Shown here in pieces: positions 32,749-40,661 of a stretch of DNA of 64,000 nucleotides. Under the pieces are notes generated by a model. The model saw only the letters and a program-made list of their open reading frames with translations. It searched no databases and had not been told where the DNA came from. A program made the position numbers and the translations under genes. Position 1 is the stretch's first letter. Every line of letters begins with the position of its first letter. Source of the stretch: Candidatus Contendibacter sp. (GTDB lineage: Bacteria > Pseudomonadota > Gammaproteobacteria > Competibacterales > Competibacteraceae); contig JARSSO010000055.1 in the NCBI GenBank assembly GCA_029624765.1, positions 87,177-151,176 of the forward strand. Reading direction: 5' to 3'.

Positions 32749-33865
32749 GCCGCAGGACGCGGACGCCGTTTTCATCGCGATAGAGCGTACTGTATAGCAT
32801 CGCGCGTCCATCGCCCACCCGCGCTTCGGCCCGCAGGAGAAAATACCGGCTGTCGACGCTCAACAGGGCCCTGATCGGCGCGTCCACCGTCAACCGGGCG
32901 GCGTTCAGGAATTCGTCCACGGTCTTGTAGCCGTCCGCCGGCCGCTCTTTCGACAGACGTTCGAAGTCCGCCGGCTTGGGTCCCGCCTCGCCCAGCGCCG
33001 CCAGCACCGGCGCTTGCGCGGTGTTGACGTTCAGCGGCGTGCCGGACGGCAGGGCGCAAACCAGCGGAACCAGCTTGGCGTAAGCCTCCCGGTCCAGGTC
33101 CTTGATCAGCCGTAGCTCGGATACGTCGAGGAACGGCCGGTTGGCGGCCAGATAGGGTGGATTCAGGACGGCGTAATCGCTGTCTTCGGCTCCGTCGGGG
33201 AACTGGGGATCGGGATCGGGATCGATCCAGTCGGCGATGGCCTGCCCTAGCGCCAGCCTCAGTTCAAGATTCTCCAACAGGCGTTGCAATATCTTGATCT
33301 GCGCGGGCTCCAGTCCGGCCTTGCCCGAGGGCGCGGCCGGTTTGGAAGGGGTGGGATTCGGTTTGGCCGGGTTGGGTTTGGCCGTGGCGTCCGGTTTCGA
33401 ATCGGCTGAATCCTGGGTTTCATCCCCATCCTTGCCCTTGGTGTTGTCGCCACGCTTTTTCGGTTCGTTGGGCGTGGGCGACGATTCGCCGGGCGCCGGC
33501 CGCCACAGGTTGTTCAGGTTGAAACAGCCTTGCAGGTCGGTGAGGCGGACGGTGATCGCGCCGCCCTCGATCGGCAGGACCGAAGGCAGGTTGGCCCAGG
33601 TCTCGCCGGGATGGTCGGTTTCGTTGCGCTGACGATCGCGCGCCAGGAGGATCATGGCTTCCTGCTCGGCCCCCAGCGTGTAAAGCCGGGCCTGCTGCTG
33701 GTGCTCAAGCACGGTGGTTCGGCGGATGGCCAGTTGTTGCAGAGTGGCGAGGCCGGTGGCGGCGATGCTGGCCAGGAACACGATCAGCAGCACCGTGATC
33801 AGGGCCACCCCGGCCTGCGGGTTGGCGCGGCTAACCGGGCAGGAACAACAGGCGGGTGATTTCAC
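32726..33865 (-). CDS. gspK: type II secretion minor pseudopilin K
   Basis: 379 residues. Prepilin-like N-terminus 'AGVALITVLLIVFLASIAA' lacks the usual Phe after the cleavage site, as in other GspK. 'LTDLQGCFNLNNLW' and 'ADWIDPDPDPQFPDGAEDSDY' (metal-binding loop) and 'PLNVNTAQAPVLAAL' are classic GspK motifs. Between them is an unusual low-complexity insert of about 55 residues (Pro, Lys, Asp-rich) at ~130-185. GspK caps the pseudopilus tip with GspI and GspJ. The start at 33865 overlaps gspJ by 35 bp. Confidence 0.9.
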   Translation of the reverse strand: MKSPACCSCPVSRANPQAGVALITVLLIVFLASIAATGLATLQQLAIRRTTVLEHQQQARLYTLGAEQEAMILLARDRQRNETDHPGETWANLPSVLPIEGGAITVRLTDLQGCFNLNNLWRPAPGESSPTPNEPKKRGDNTKGKDGDETQDSADSKPDATAKPNPAKPNPTPSKPAAPSGKAGLEPAQIKILQRLLENLELRLALGQAIADWIDPDPDPQFPDGAEDSDYAVLNPPYLAANRPFLDVSELRLIKDLDREAYAKLVPLVCALPSGTPLNVNTAQAPVLAALGEAGPKPADFERLSKERPADGYKTVDEFLNAARLTVDAPIRALLSVDSRYFLLRAEARVGDGRAMLYSTLYRDENGVRVLRRGFSHQD

Positions 33866-34445
33866 CCCAGTCCTCCAAAATCAGACGGATTTCCACCGCG
33901 CGCGGCAGGCGGTCGGGATCGGGTTTGCTGGTCTCTTCGCTGGACGATGGCGGCGGCCAGTCGTCGCGCCAGTCGTCCTGTTCCAGGAACCGCGCCTTGA
34001 AGTCCCGCACCCGGTCGAGCAGCAGCGTCTCGCGCGGTTCGAGCGGGCCGCCCCGGTCGAGCACCGGCCAGTGCAGCCGCCACAGCCGACCGTCCCGCAG
34101 CCGGTAGGCGAGCCGTTGCAGGGTGGCGCGTGGTTGACCAAGAGGATTGTCCCAGCCGGTGCGGGTCAGGGTCAGTCGGTTGGTGGCGAGCGGGTCGCCG
34201 AGCAGCGCGTCCTGGGATTGGCCGTACTCGTCGCGAATGCCGCGCGGCACGATTTGCTCGATGTCCTGTTCCAGCCGGTAAACCGCCAGTTGCACCGCCG
34301 CCAGGCGCCGGTTTTGCTCCTCCACGGCGGCGCGGGTGTACAGAACGTTGCGCAGGCCGCTGTAGGCGGCGGTTGCCATGATGGAGAACACCGCCAGGGC
34401 CACCAACAGCTCCAGCAAGGTAAAACCATGGCTGGGCGGTTTCAT
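33831..34445 (-). CDS. gspJ: type II secretion minor pseudopilin J
   Basis: 204 residues. Prepilin peptidase site 'HGFTLLELLVALAVFSIMATAAYSGL' (cleavage before Phe-8), then 'AVYRLEQDIEQIVPRGIRDEYG', 'LTRTGWDNPLGQPRATLQRLAYRLRDG' and 'LWRLHWPVLDR' of GspJ. It sits in the tip complex of the pseudopilus. Start overlaps gspI stop (ATGA). Confidence 0.9.
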   Translation of the reverse strand: MKPPSHGFTLLELLVALAVFSIMATAAYSGLRNVLYTRAAVEEQNRRLAAVQLAVYRLEQDIEQIVPRGIRDEYGQSQDALLGDPLATNRLTLTRTGWDNPLGQPRATLQRLAYRLRDGRLWRLHWPVLDRGGPLEPRETLLLDRVRDFKARFLEQDDWRDDWPPPSSSEETSKPDPDRLPRAVEIRLILEDWGEITRLLFLPG

Positions 34446-34915
34446 GGCGTGGGACGCGGTTGCCGGAGCGTCGGCGGTTGGCCTTCCTGGGGCGCCGCCG
34501 GTTTGTCCGTGGTTTTGGACGGCTGGCCGGTGGCATCAGTGGATTGCTCCGGCGACTTGCCCTTGAAGGCGACCAGCTTGCCAAGTTCCGCCCCGGTCTC
34601 GCCAGCGCGCACCGTCAGTTCAAGGCGGCGCAGGTCGGGATCCGGGGTCGGATGGAACCGCGCTTCCCAGCGCCAGACCCGGTTGGCCAGTTCGGCGTTG
34701 CCGTTGCGGGAACCTTCCTCGGGCCAGGGTTTCGACTCCAGCAACAGGGCGTTGACCTGATTGCGGGCGACCCAGCCGGCGAAGGTTTGATCGCGCAGGG
34801 TAGCGGTGGTATTGATGCTTTGCGTGGCGGCGTGGATGATTGCGCCCATGGCGATGGCCAGCACCGCCAGCGCCACCAGCACTTCCAGCAGGGTAAAACC
34901 ATGCGTGCGCTTCAT
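34442..34915 (-). CDS. gspI: type II secretion minor pseudopilin I
   Basis: 157 residues. Prepilin motif 'HGFTLLEVLVALAVLAIAMGAIIHAATQ', then 'TFAGWVARNQVNALLLESKPWPEEG' typical for GspI. A proline-rich tail of ~35 residues extends beyond the usual fold. It is the first gene after the island, so its transcription and that of gspJKLMN depends either on reading through the opposite-strand island or on a new promoter in 34916-35069. No Shine-Dalgarno sequence is visible upstream of this ATG. Confidence 0.9.
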   Translation of the reverse strand: MKRTHGFTLLEVLVALAVLAIAMGAIIHAATQSINTTATLRDQTFAGWVARNQVNALLLESKPWPEEGSRNGNAELANRVWRWEARFHPTPDPDLRRLELTVRAGETGAELGKLVAFKGKSPEQSTDATGQPSKTTDKPAAPQEGQPPTLRQPRPTP

Positions 34916-35069
34916 GTACGGAATCTGGTCGCCCGACGGGGCGGTACGAAGCGGTACGAAATTGGGTGAGCGACGCCGGACAAGGGCTGGCCGACAATCG
35001 CGCCATGGGTAAGCTTGTGGTCCCGGCGCGAGTGGACGGTGAGCTTGAATGGACTGGGACGGTAATTTT
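34916..35069. promoter_or_regulatory. divergent region between gspI and the radical SAM island
   Basis: 154 bp separating oppositely oriented genes, so it should contain promoters for both the island (plus) and gspIJKLMN (minus). A perfect 10-bp tandem repeat GCGGTACGAA occurs at 34941-34960 and could be a regulator site. No convincing -35/-10 pair is clear. The small ORF at 34966-35073 also begins here. Confidence 0.45.
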
Positions 35070-35073
35070 ATGA
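34966..35073 (+). CDS. candidate 35-residue leader or precursor peptide coupled to radical SAM gene
   Basis: A GTG-initiated ORF of 35 residues whose TGA overlaps the ATG of the first radical SAM gene (ATGA). An internal ATG at 35005 gives a 22-residue version 'MGKLVVPARVDGELEWTGTV' plus two residues. There is no strong ribosome site. Short ORFs coupled to radical SAM enzymes can be RiPP precursors or translational leaders; there is no Cys-rich or Gly-rich core, so the first idea is weak. It could be chance. Confidence 0.25.
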   Translation: MSDAGQGLADNRAMGKLVVPARVDGELEWTGTVIL

Positions 35074-35954
35074 TGCAAGATAACACGTTGTTCGTTCGCT
35101 CCCAAGGAAGCCGGTCTGTTCCAGCCGAGGCCGAAGGGGGAACAGCGCCAATTTTGGTTCAGGGCGCGGATTCGTATGAAGACCCGAAGGTTTCCATACG
35201 AATCATCGGCCAGTGCAATTTCCGATGTCCCGCCTGTTGCACGGGGAGCAGTCCATCGCGCAAAGGGATCTTGTCGCCAGACGATTTTGAAAGAGTCGTG
35301 GACATTCTGGCTGAAGAACGCTTTAGAGGCATCCTCAACCTGTCGGGAGGGGAACCCACCTTGCATCCTGATTTGCCGGACATGTTGGCTCTGCTCGCCT
35401 CGCGACTTCCTGAAAACCGGGTGATTCTGTTTACCAACGGCTCCTGGATCGGCCAACCCGATTGGCGGCGCCGGTTGACCTCCTTCCTGTCGTTTTCGCA
35501 AGTTACGGTACGCTTGTCCCTGGATCGGCACCATGTCGTCGGCGCGCTGAGGGCCTCCGCGATGCCTCGCGTCCGAGCAAGTTTCGATTATCTTGAGCAG
35601 GTTGCTTTTCGTCGAGCGCAAGCTTTTCTCGATCACTGCGTCGCCGGCGGCGGGATTCCGGGGCGACATTTCGACGTGGCGTTCAAAGGCGACCGTGAAG
35701 CCGCGCAATCCTACCTTGCTCCACTTGGCGAAGCGCCGGTCTACTGCATCGAATTGGAAAAAAAACCTGAGAAGAGGGCCAAGAAACTTGGATATCTGGC
35801 CGTTGATCTGGATGATGCCGGATATCCGATGGTCTACCTGACGTTGGGACACGTTCTCCGAAACGAACCCTTTGGCGGCATCGACGCTCTGCCAAAAGCC
35901 TTGGCCATCAACAGAGAGGCATTGAGTCGATGGAAAGGGACGGCAAGACCATGA
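35070..35954 (+). CDS. radical SAM enzyme without SPASM domain
   Basis: 294 residues from the ATG at 35070 (GGGACGG 7 bp upstream). Cluster motif 'CNFRCPACC' (CxxxCxxC, ~49-56), SAM-binding 'LSGGEPTLHPDLPDMLALLA' and 'VILFTNGSW', then strand-helix repeats of a partial TIM barrel. The C-terminal 100 residues have few Cys and end 'YPMVYLTLGHVLRNEPFGGI', so there is no auxiliary cluster. Base composition is lower in GC than the flanking gsp genes. It overlaps the next radical SAM gene (ATGA). Reaction not predictable from sequence; radical chemistry on an amino acid, peptide or sugar is possible. Confidence 0.8.
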   Translation: MMQDNTLFVRSQGSRSVPAEAEGGTAPILVQGADSYEDPKVSIRIIGQCNFRCPACCTGSSPSRKGILSPDDFERVVDILAEERFRGILNLSGGEPTLHPDLPDMLALLASRLPENRVILFTNGSWIGQPDWRRRLTSFLSFSQVTVRLSLDRHHVVGALRASAMPRVRASFDYLEQVAFRRAQAFLDHCVAGGGIPGRHFDVAFKGDREAAQSYLAPLGEAPVYCIELEKKPEKRAKKLGYLAVDLDDAGYPMVYLTLGHVLRNEPFGGIDALPKALAINREALSRWKGTARP

Positions 35955-36952
35955 GCCAAACTCCCACCACGAATCGCTTTGGAATCGAGTTGAAATTGAC
36001 CGATCGGTGCAATTTTTCCTGTTTCCATTGCATGAACAGCGATGCGCCAAGGAAAGGCCAACACCTCGATATCGATCTGTTTCTGTCCCGTTTTGAAGAT
36101 TGGCGGCATGAATCAACTGAATTGGGAGTCAGGATTACGGAAGTCCGCATCACTGGAGGGGAGCCCTTGATTCGCGCGGAAGAGATACTGAAAATCGCTC
36201 GCTCGATGTCTACCGTCGCGGTGCCCTGTGGCGTCAATACCAATGGGATTCTGTTGACGCCGAATTTGGCGGCGAGGATGAAGGATGCGGGAATCGGGAT
36301 CGTGAAGATTTCAATGGATTCATTGAATGAGGATATCTTGCACCGGATGCGGGGCGGTCGTTTTTCGGTTCGCAAGCTTTTGAATGGAATCCAGAATGCA
36401 TTGGAGCATGGCTTGAAGGTCATTTTACGTTTCACGCTTTGTCAGTACAATTTGGCCGAGTTGATGGCTTGCTTTAAATTCGCCAGGGATGCGGGAGTTT
36501 ACAAATTCCAGATCAAGCCTTTGATTCCGTCCGGCCGTGGTCGATATTCCGATACGAGTCTTTCCGTGGAATCGATACAAAATGCTTTGGGTGAGTTGTA
36601 TCGGGAGACGAGGGCGGGTGATGATTTTCTGGAAGTACTCTGTTTCCCCGAGAAGCTGCCCGCCAGTGCGCAAGACAGGTCTTGTGCGAGCTTGGAGAAG
36701 ATTTACATCCATGCCAATATGGATGTGACGACCTGTAATTATATCGCGGAGCATGGCCATCTCGGCAACCTCGCCCGGGATTCCTTTCGAGAAATTGAAC
36801 GCGGAAGGCAAGCCGCGTTGCAAAAGGCGATCTTGTACAATCGGCGCCATTTCTTGAATGGTTGCCCGCTGTTCGAGACCGAAGGCGGCCGGTGTCGAGT
36901 AGCGCGGGGTGACGAACCGGACGCCACGCTTCTCACTCCCGGCTTTTCGTGA
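35951..36952 (+). CDS. radical SAM/twitch-SPASM-like enzyme
   Basis: 333 residues. 'LKLTDRCNFSCFHCMN' (CxxxCxxC, ~20-27), 'EVRITGGEPLIRAEEIL', 'VNTNGILLT' and 'GIVKISMDSLNEDI' are those of MoaA/PqqE-type enzymes. The C-terminal region has Cys in 'SCASLEKIYIHANMDVTTCNYI' and 'NGCPLFETEGGRC', giving four cysteines that can hold an auxiliary 4Fe-4S cluster (twitch or SPASM-like). It is markedly A+T-richer than the host genes. Its start overlaps the first radical SAM stop. Twitch/SPASM enzymes often act on peptides or carrier-bound substrates, consistent with the adjacent carrier protein. Confidence 0.8.
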   Translation: MSQTPTTNRFGIELKLTDRCNFSCFHCMNSDAPRKGQHLDIDLFLSRFEDWRHESTELGVRITEVRITGGEPLIRAEEILKIARSMSTVAVPCGVNTNGILLTPNLAARMKDAGIGIVKISMDSLNEDILHRMRGGRFSVRKLLNGIQNALEHGLKVILRFTLCQYNLAELMACFKFARDAGVYKFQIKPLIPSGRGRYSDTSLSVESIQNALGELYRETRAGDDFLEVLCFPEKLPASAQDRSCASLEKIYIHANMDVTTCNYIAEHGHLGNLARDSFREIERGRQAALQKAILYNRRHFLNGCPLFETEGGRCRVARGDEPDATLLTPGFS

Positions 36953-37005
36953 GCGATGGCGCTGGTTGGCGGGGCCCGCGATCCCGACTTGAAAGCGACC
37001 TGATC

Positions 37006-38892
37006 ATGACCGACAGACTTGAAGAGACTTTCAATCACGTGGTTGATCGCGCTCCCGACGCAACCGCCATCGATGCTCCCGACGGCAAGCTGACCTTGGC
37101 GCGGCTTGCGGCATGGGCCGAGGCGATCCAGGCCGGGCTTGGCCCGTCGTGCGTCGATCAACCCGTTGGGGTGTTCATGCCTCCGGGCCGCGCCTACTTT
37201 GCCGCGCTCGTCGGCTGCATGAAGGCCGGCGTCATGGCCGTGCCCATCGACCCGGAGTTTCCCGACGAACAGATCCAGTCGGTACTTCGCCACCTCCGGA
37301 TCACACGGTGCCTAAGCACGCGAACGTTGGCCGGTCGGCTGCGTAAGGAGGATGGAATCCAGGTTGTCGTCCTTTCCCAGAACCCGCCTTCATCCTTTCC
37401 AAAAGGTATGGATGGACCCGCGCAACGCAATGGCGGGATTCGGCGCTTACACTGCATCTCCACCTCCGGGTCGTCGGGGCATCGCACCCATGCCATCATC
37501 GGACGCGACGCAATCGTCGTGCACGCCCAGGAAATGGGGGTTGCCTATGAATATCGGCCCGGAACTTGTGTTGCCCACTTGGCAAGATATACCAGCGCGG
37601 CGGGTATCAATGGTTTCTGGCGTGCCCTGTTAGGTGGGGTCGGGTTGGTCTGCTTCGACCTGCGCGCGGAAACCTTCGCCCAGGTCCATCGCCGCGTCGC
37701 CGGCAGCGGAGCGGTCGTCTTGCAGGGGACGCCGACCGTGCTTGAAGCGTTCGCGCGCGCCTGCAAGGGATTGGATCGCTTGTCCAAGGTTCGGCAGGTG
37801 ATCGTTGGCGGCGAACCGATCTCCGCCGCCGCGCTGGGTGGGATCGCGACCGTGGTACATCCGGAATGCATGGCCTACGTGAATTATTCGAGCACGGAAA
37901 CCTTGCATGTCGCCGTGCATCGGGCGCCGCTGCGCGAACTGGCGGGCGCGGCCCGGATTCCGGTGGGACGACCACTGCCGTCGCGGTCGGTCGCTTTGTT
38001 CGACCCCGATGGTCGGGCGGTGCCCGATGGCGCTTTGGGGGAAATCGTCGTCACGTCCGCGCACATCGCGCTCGAACTGATCGGCGATGGGGTTGACGGT
38101 CGGCTCCGGGTGGATGCGGACGATCCGTCGCGGCGCGTGTATTGGACGCGCGATCTTGGACGGTGGAACGAGGACGGGCTGCTCGAACATCACGGTCGCG
38201 GTGACCGGCAATTGAAGATTCGCGGCGAGCGGGTCATGCCGACGGCGGTGGAACGGGAGTTGGAATCCATCCAGGGCATCAAGCGGGCGGCCGTGGTTGG
38301 CGTGCCGGATGCGTTCGGACCATTGCGGCTGTGCGCTTGCCTGTTGCGCGACCCCGTGCCCGCCACCGTGGATATGATTCGTCGGCAGCTTGAACGGCGG
38401 CTGGCGGGCGCGGCCATTCCGACCCTGTTCGTCGATATCGAGTCCCTGCCGCTCGGGCCGACCGGAAAGACCGATTACCGCGCCCTTGAGTCGGTTTGCA
38501 GTGCTGCCCTGGCGGGCGACAACCCGGCGGACGTGGGCAGCGCGTCAAGCGCGCCTGGATTGATCGATGTGTTGCGGTCGGAGTGGTCGGCGGTGCTGGG
38601 GCGACCGGTCGAAAGCGACGGGCGCACGTTCGTCGAACACGGTGGTGACAGTCTGGCGGCGGCGGCGCTCGCGACGGCGTTAGCGCGCCGGTTCGGTTTG
38701 CGGCTGGCCCCGCTGTGGGTTGCCAGACATCCAACCTTGGCGACCCAGGCCGAGGAAATCTCCAAGATGCTGACGGGCAATTCCGAAGGATCGCGGCTCG
38801 AAACCGAACGGCCGGTGAACCCGTCGCGGCGCGATGAACCACCGGACCGGATCGACATGGCGGCCGTTCGGCGGCGGATTGGGTGGGTGTGA
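37006..38892 (+). CDS. free-standing adenylation-peptidyl carrier didomain (NRPS-like)
   Basis: 628 residues. Adenylation core motifs: A3 'STSGSSGHRTH' (~151; the usual P-K is replaced by R-T), A5 'NYSSTET' (~292), A7 'YWTRDLGRW' (~379), A8 'GRGDRQLKIRGE' (~396), A10 'LGPTGKTDYRAL' with the catalytic lysine (~487). A carrier domain follows with phosphopantetheine serine in 'EHGGDSLAAAAL' (~545). No condensation or thioesterase domain is present, and no phosphopantetheinyl transferase is nearby. It should activate an amino or hydroxy acid and hold it as a thioester. An alternative GTG at 36949 overlaps the previous stop (GTGA) and would add 19 residues. Confidence 0.85.
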   Translation: MTDRLEETFNHVVDRAPDATAIDAPDGKLTLARLAAWAEAIQAGLGPSCVDQPVGVFMPPGRAYFAALVGCMKAGVMAVPIDPEFPDEQIQSVLRHLRITRCLSTRTLAGRLRKEDGIQVVVLSQNPPSSFPKGMDGPAQRNGGIRRLHCISTSGSSGHRTHAIIGRDAIVVHAQEMGVAYEYRPGTCVAHLARYTSAAGINGFWRALLGGVGLVCFDLRAETFAQVHRRVAGSGAVVLQGTPTVLEAFARACKGLDRLSKVRQVIVGGEPISAAALGGIATVVHPECMAYVNYSSTETLHVAVHRAPLRELAGAARIPVGRPLPSRSVALFDPDGRAVPDGALGEIVVTSAHIALELIGDGVDGRLRVDADDPSRRVYWTRDLGRWNEDGLLEHHGRGDRQLKIRGERVMPTAVERELESIQGIKRAAVVGVPDAFGPLRLCACLLRDPVPATVDMIRRQLERRLAGAAIPTLFVDIESLPLGPTGKTDYRALESVCSAALAGDNPADVGSASSAPGLIDVLRSEWSAVLGRPVESDGRTFVEHGGDSLAAAALATALARRFGLRLAPLWVARHPTLATQAEEISKMLTGNSEGSRLETERPVNPSRRDEPPDRIDMAAVRRRIGWV

Positions 38893-38902
38893 GGACGGGC
38901 GC

Positions 38903-39565
38903 ATGGCAAGGGTCGTTCTGTTCGGGATCGGTTCCACCGCTCAGGTGATGCACTACCATCTCTCGCGGGAATCGCGGCATTGCGTCGAGGCGTTCACGGT
39001 GGACGCGGAGTATCTACGCGCGGATCGGTTGGCCGGCTTGCCCGTCGTGCCGTTCGAGGACATCGCCGGGCGCTATCCGCCCGATGATTACGCCATGATG
39101 ATCGCCGTGGGTTACGCGGATGTGAATCGGTTGCGCGCGCGGCGCTGCGCCGAGGCGAGGGCGTTGGGATACCGGCTGATCAGCCATGTCAGTCCCACGG
39201 CGACGCTCTGGGCTGGCCTCGAGCTGGGTGGTAACTGCAAGGTGGGCGCCGGTTCGTTGCTGCAACCCTTTTCGCGCGTCGGCGACGACGTGTTCATCGG
39301 CAGCGGCTGCATCGTCGGCCATCACTCGGTCATTGAGGATCATTGCTTTCTCGCCTCCGGAGTGGTGCTCGGGGGCGGCGTGACCGTGGAATCGCACGCC
39401 TTTCTTGGAACCGGAGTCACGATTCGCAACAAGGCCCGGATCGGCGCGTATGGCGTCGTGGGCGCCGGGGCGGTCGTGCTGGAGGATACGCGACCGCATG
39501 GCGTTTATGTCGCGCGCGGCGCCGAGGCGCTGGACGTATCGAGCGACGCCTTGTCCCCCGGTTGA
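38903..39565 (+). CDS. NeuD/PglD-like hexapeptide-repeat acyltransferase
   Basis: 220 residues from the ATG at 38903 (GAGGACGGG upstream). N-terminal Rossmann-like part 'VVLFGIGSTAQVMHYHL' and 'YAMMIAVGYADVNRLRARRCAEARALGY' as in PglD/NeuD sugar acetyltransferases, then a left-handed beta helix with hexapeptide repeats ('VGAGSLLQPFSRVGDDVFIGSGCIVGHHSVIEDHCFLASGVVLGGGV'), where the family's His base could be in 'GHHSVIEDHCF'. Such enzymes transfer acetyl or acyl groups to amino-sugars or similar. It closes the island, 48 bp before the gspH stop. Confidence 0.8.
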   Translation: MARVVLFGIGSTAQVMHYHLSRESRHCVEAFTVDAEYLRADRLAGLPVVPFEDIAGRYPPDDYAMMIAVGYADVNRLRARRCAEARALGYRLISHVSPTATLWAGLELGGNCKVGAGSLLQPFSRVGDDVFIGSGCIVGHHSVIEDHCFLASGVVLGGGVTVESHAFLGTGVTIRNKARIGAYGVVGAGAVVLEDTRPHGVYVARGAEALDVSSDALSPG

Positions 39566-39613
39566 AGCGGTCGAGGCTCGCCCCATGCGTTGGAATCGAA
39601 CCGGCCGGGCGCT

Positions 39614-40132
39614 TTACGGGCTCACCTCGGCCATGGTCAGCCGGCCCAGCGCGTCGCCCGCCACCCGATAGCGCGGCGTGTCCAGGGAGGGGTCGTCGGC
39701 AAAGCCGAACACGGCGACGAATTCGGTGGTTTCGCCGCTGGCCAGCAGCAGCACCTGCGGCGGTTGGCGAGGGGTTTTCAGATCGACGGGCCGACCCTCG
39801 ACCCACAGGCTCAGGACGATGTCCTCCGGCAAGGCATGATGGATCAGGGTATCGGTGGCGGCGGGTTGCCATTCGCCGTTCTCGCCCAGGGTCAGCAGGG
39901 TGTAGCCGGCGCGGTCGAACTGGATGCCATGGGTTGCGCCGTTCAAAATCGCTTCCTGCTGGTGCAATTCCACCAGCGCCGCCAGCCGCCGCCCTTCCTC
40001 CGCCAGCCGCGCGCGCGGGCCGCCGCCGACCGAGAGCAGGGCGAAGCTGGCGATGATGCCGATCAGCACCAGCACCACCAGGATTTCCAGCAGGGTGAAG
40101 CCGCGCGGCGGCGCGGCGGTTGCGGCGCTCAG
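39614..40132 (-). CDS. gspH: type II secretion minor pseudopilin H
   Basis: 172 residues from a CTG at 40132; no ATG, GTG or TTG lies between the gspG stop and the prepilin motif, so the start codon is uncertain. 'RGFTLLEILVVLVLIGIIASFALLSVG' is the prepilin site, then 'LAEEGRRLAALVELHQQEAILNGATHGIQFDRAGYTLL' is characteristic of GspH. The gene is complete at its 3' end ('TMAEVSP'). In the usual operon it would overlap gspI, which here is 4.7 kb away on the other side of the island. Confidence 0.85.
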   Translation of the reverse strand: MSAATAAPPRGFTLLEILVVLVLIGIIASFALLSVGGGPRARLAEEGRRLAALVELHQQEAILNGATHGIQFDRAGYTLLTLGENGEWQPAATDTLIHHALPEDIVLSLWVEGRPVDLKTPRQPPQVLLLASGETTEFVAVFGFADDPSLDTPRYRVAGDALGRLTMAEVSP

Positions 40133-40164
40133 GGTCGCGACGCCTCGGCGCCTCGGCGCCTTCC

Positions 40165-40632
40165 CTATTGATCCAGATTCCAGTTGCCGATGTCGGCGTC
40201 CACGCCCTCGCCGCCTGGTTGACTGTCGGCGCCCAGCGAGTAAATGTCGATGTCGCCGTGCTGGCCGGGGCTGAGATATTGATACGGCTTGCCCCAGGGG
40301 TCCATGGGCGGTTTGTCCAGATAGCCGCCCTCCTGCCAGTGCGGCGCGTCGGCGGGCTTCCGCGCCAGCGCCTCGATGCCCTGTTCGGTGGTCGGGTAGC
40401 GGAAGTTGTGCAGCCGGTACAGATCCATCTGATTCTTGATCACCCGGATGTCCTGCTTGGCCTTGACCACCCGGGCCTTGTCCGGATTGTCCATGATGCG
40501 CGGCACCACCACGGCCGCCAGAATGCCGAGGATCACCACCACGACCATCACCTCGATCAGGGTGAAGCCGCGTGGATGGCGGCGGCGGCGGTTGCGTTGG
40601 CAACGACGGAAAACGGGTTGGCTCATCGGCAT
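40165..40632 (-). CDS. gspG: type II secretion major pseudopilin G
   Basis: 155 residues from 40632 (a second ATG at 40626 is equally possible). 'RGFTLIEVMVVVVILGILAAVVVPRIMDNPDKARVVKAKQDI' is the GspG signature; 'YRLHNFRYPTTEQGIEAL', 'WQEGGYLDKPPMDPWGKPYQYLSPG' and 'DIDIYSLGADSQPGGEGVDADIGNW' complete the calcium-binding fold. It polymerises into the pseudopilus that pushes proteins out. The gene lies 29 bp after metW; gspC, D, E and F are not in the window. Confidence 0.95.
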   Translation of the reverse strand: MPMSQPVFRRCQRNRRRRHPRGFTLIEVMVVVVILGILAAVVVPRIMDNPDKARVVKAKQDIRVIKNQMDLYRLHNFRYPTTEQGIEALARKPADAPHWQEGGYLDKPPMDPWGKPYQYLSPGQHGDIDIYSLGADSQPGGEGVDADIGNWNLDQ

Positions 40633-40661
40633 GGTCCTGGAATCCGGTTTTGAACGGTGGC

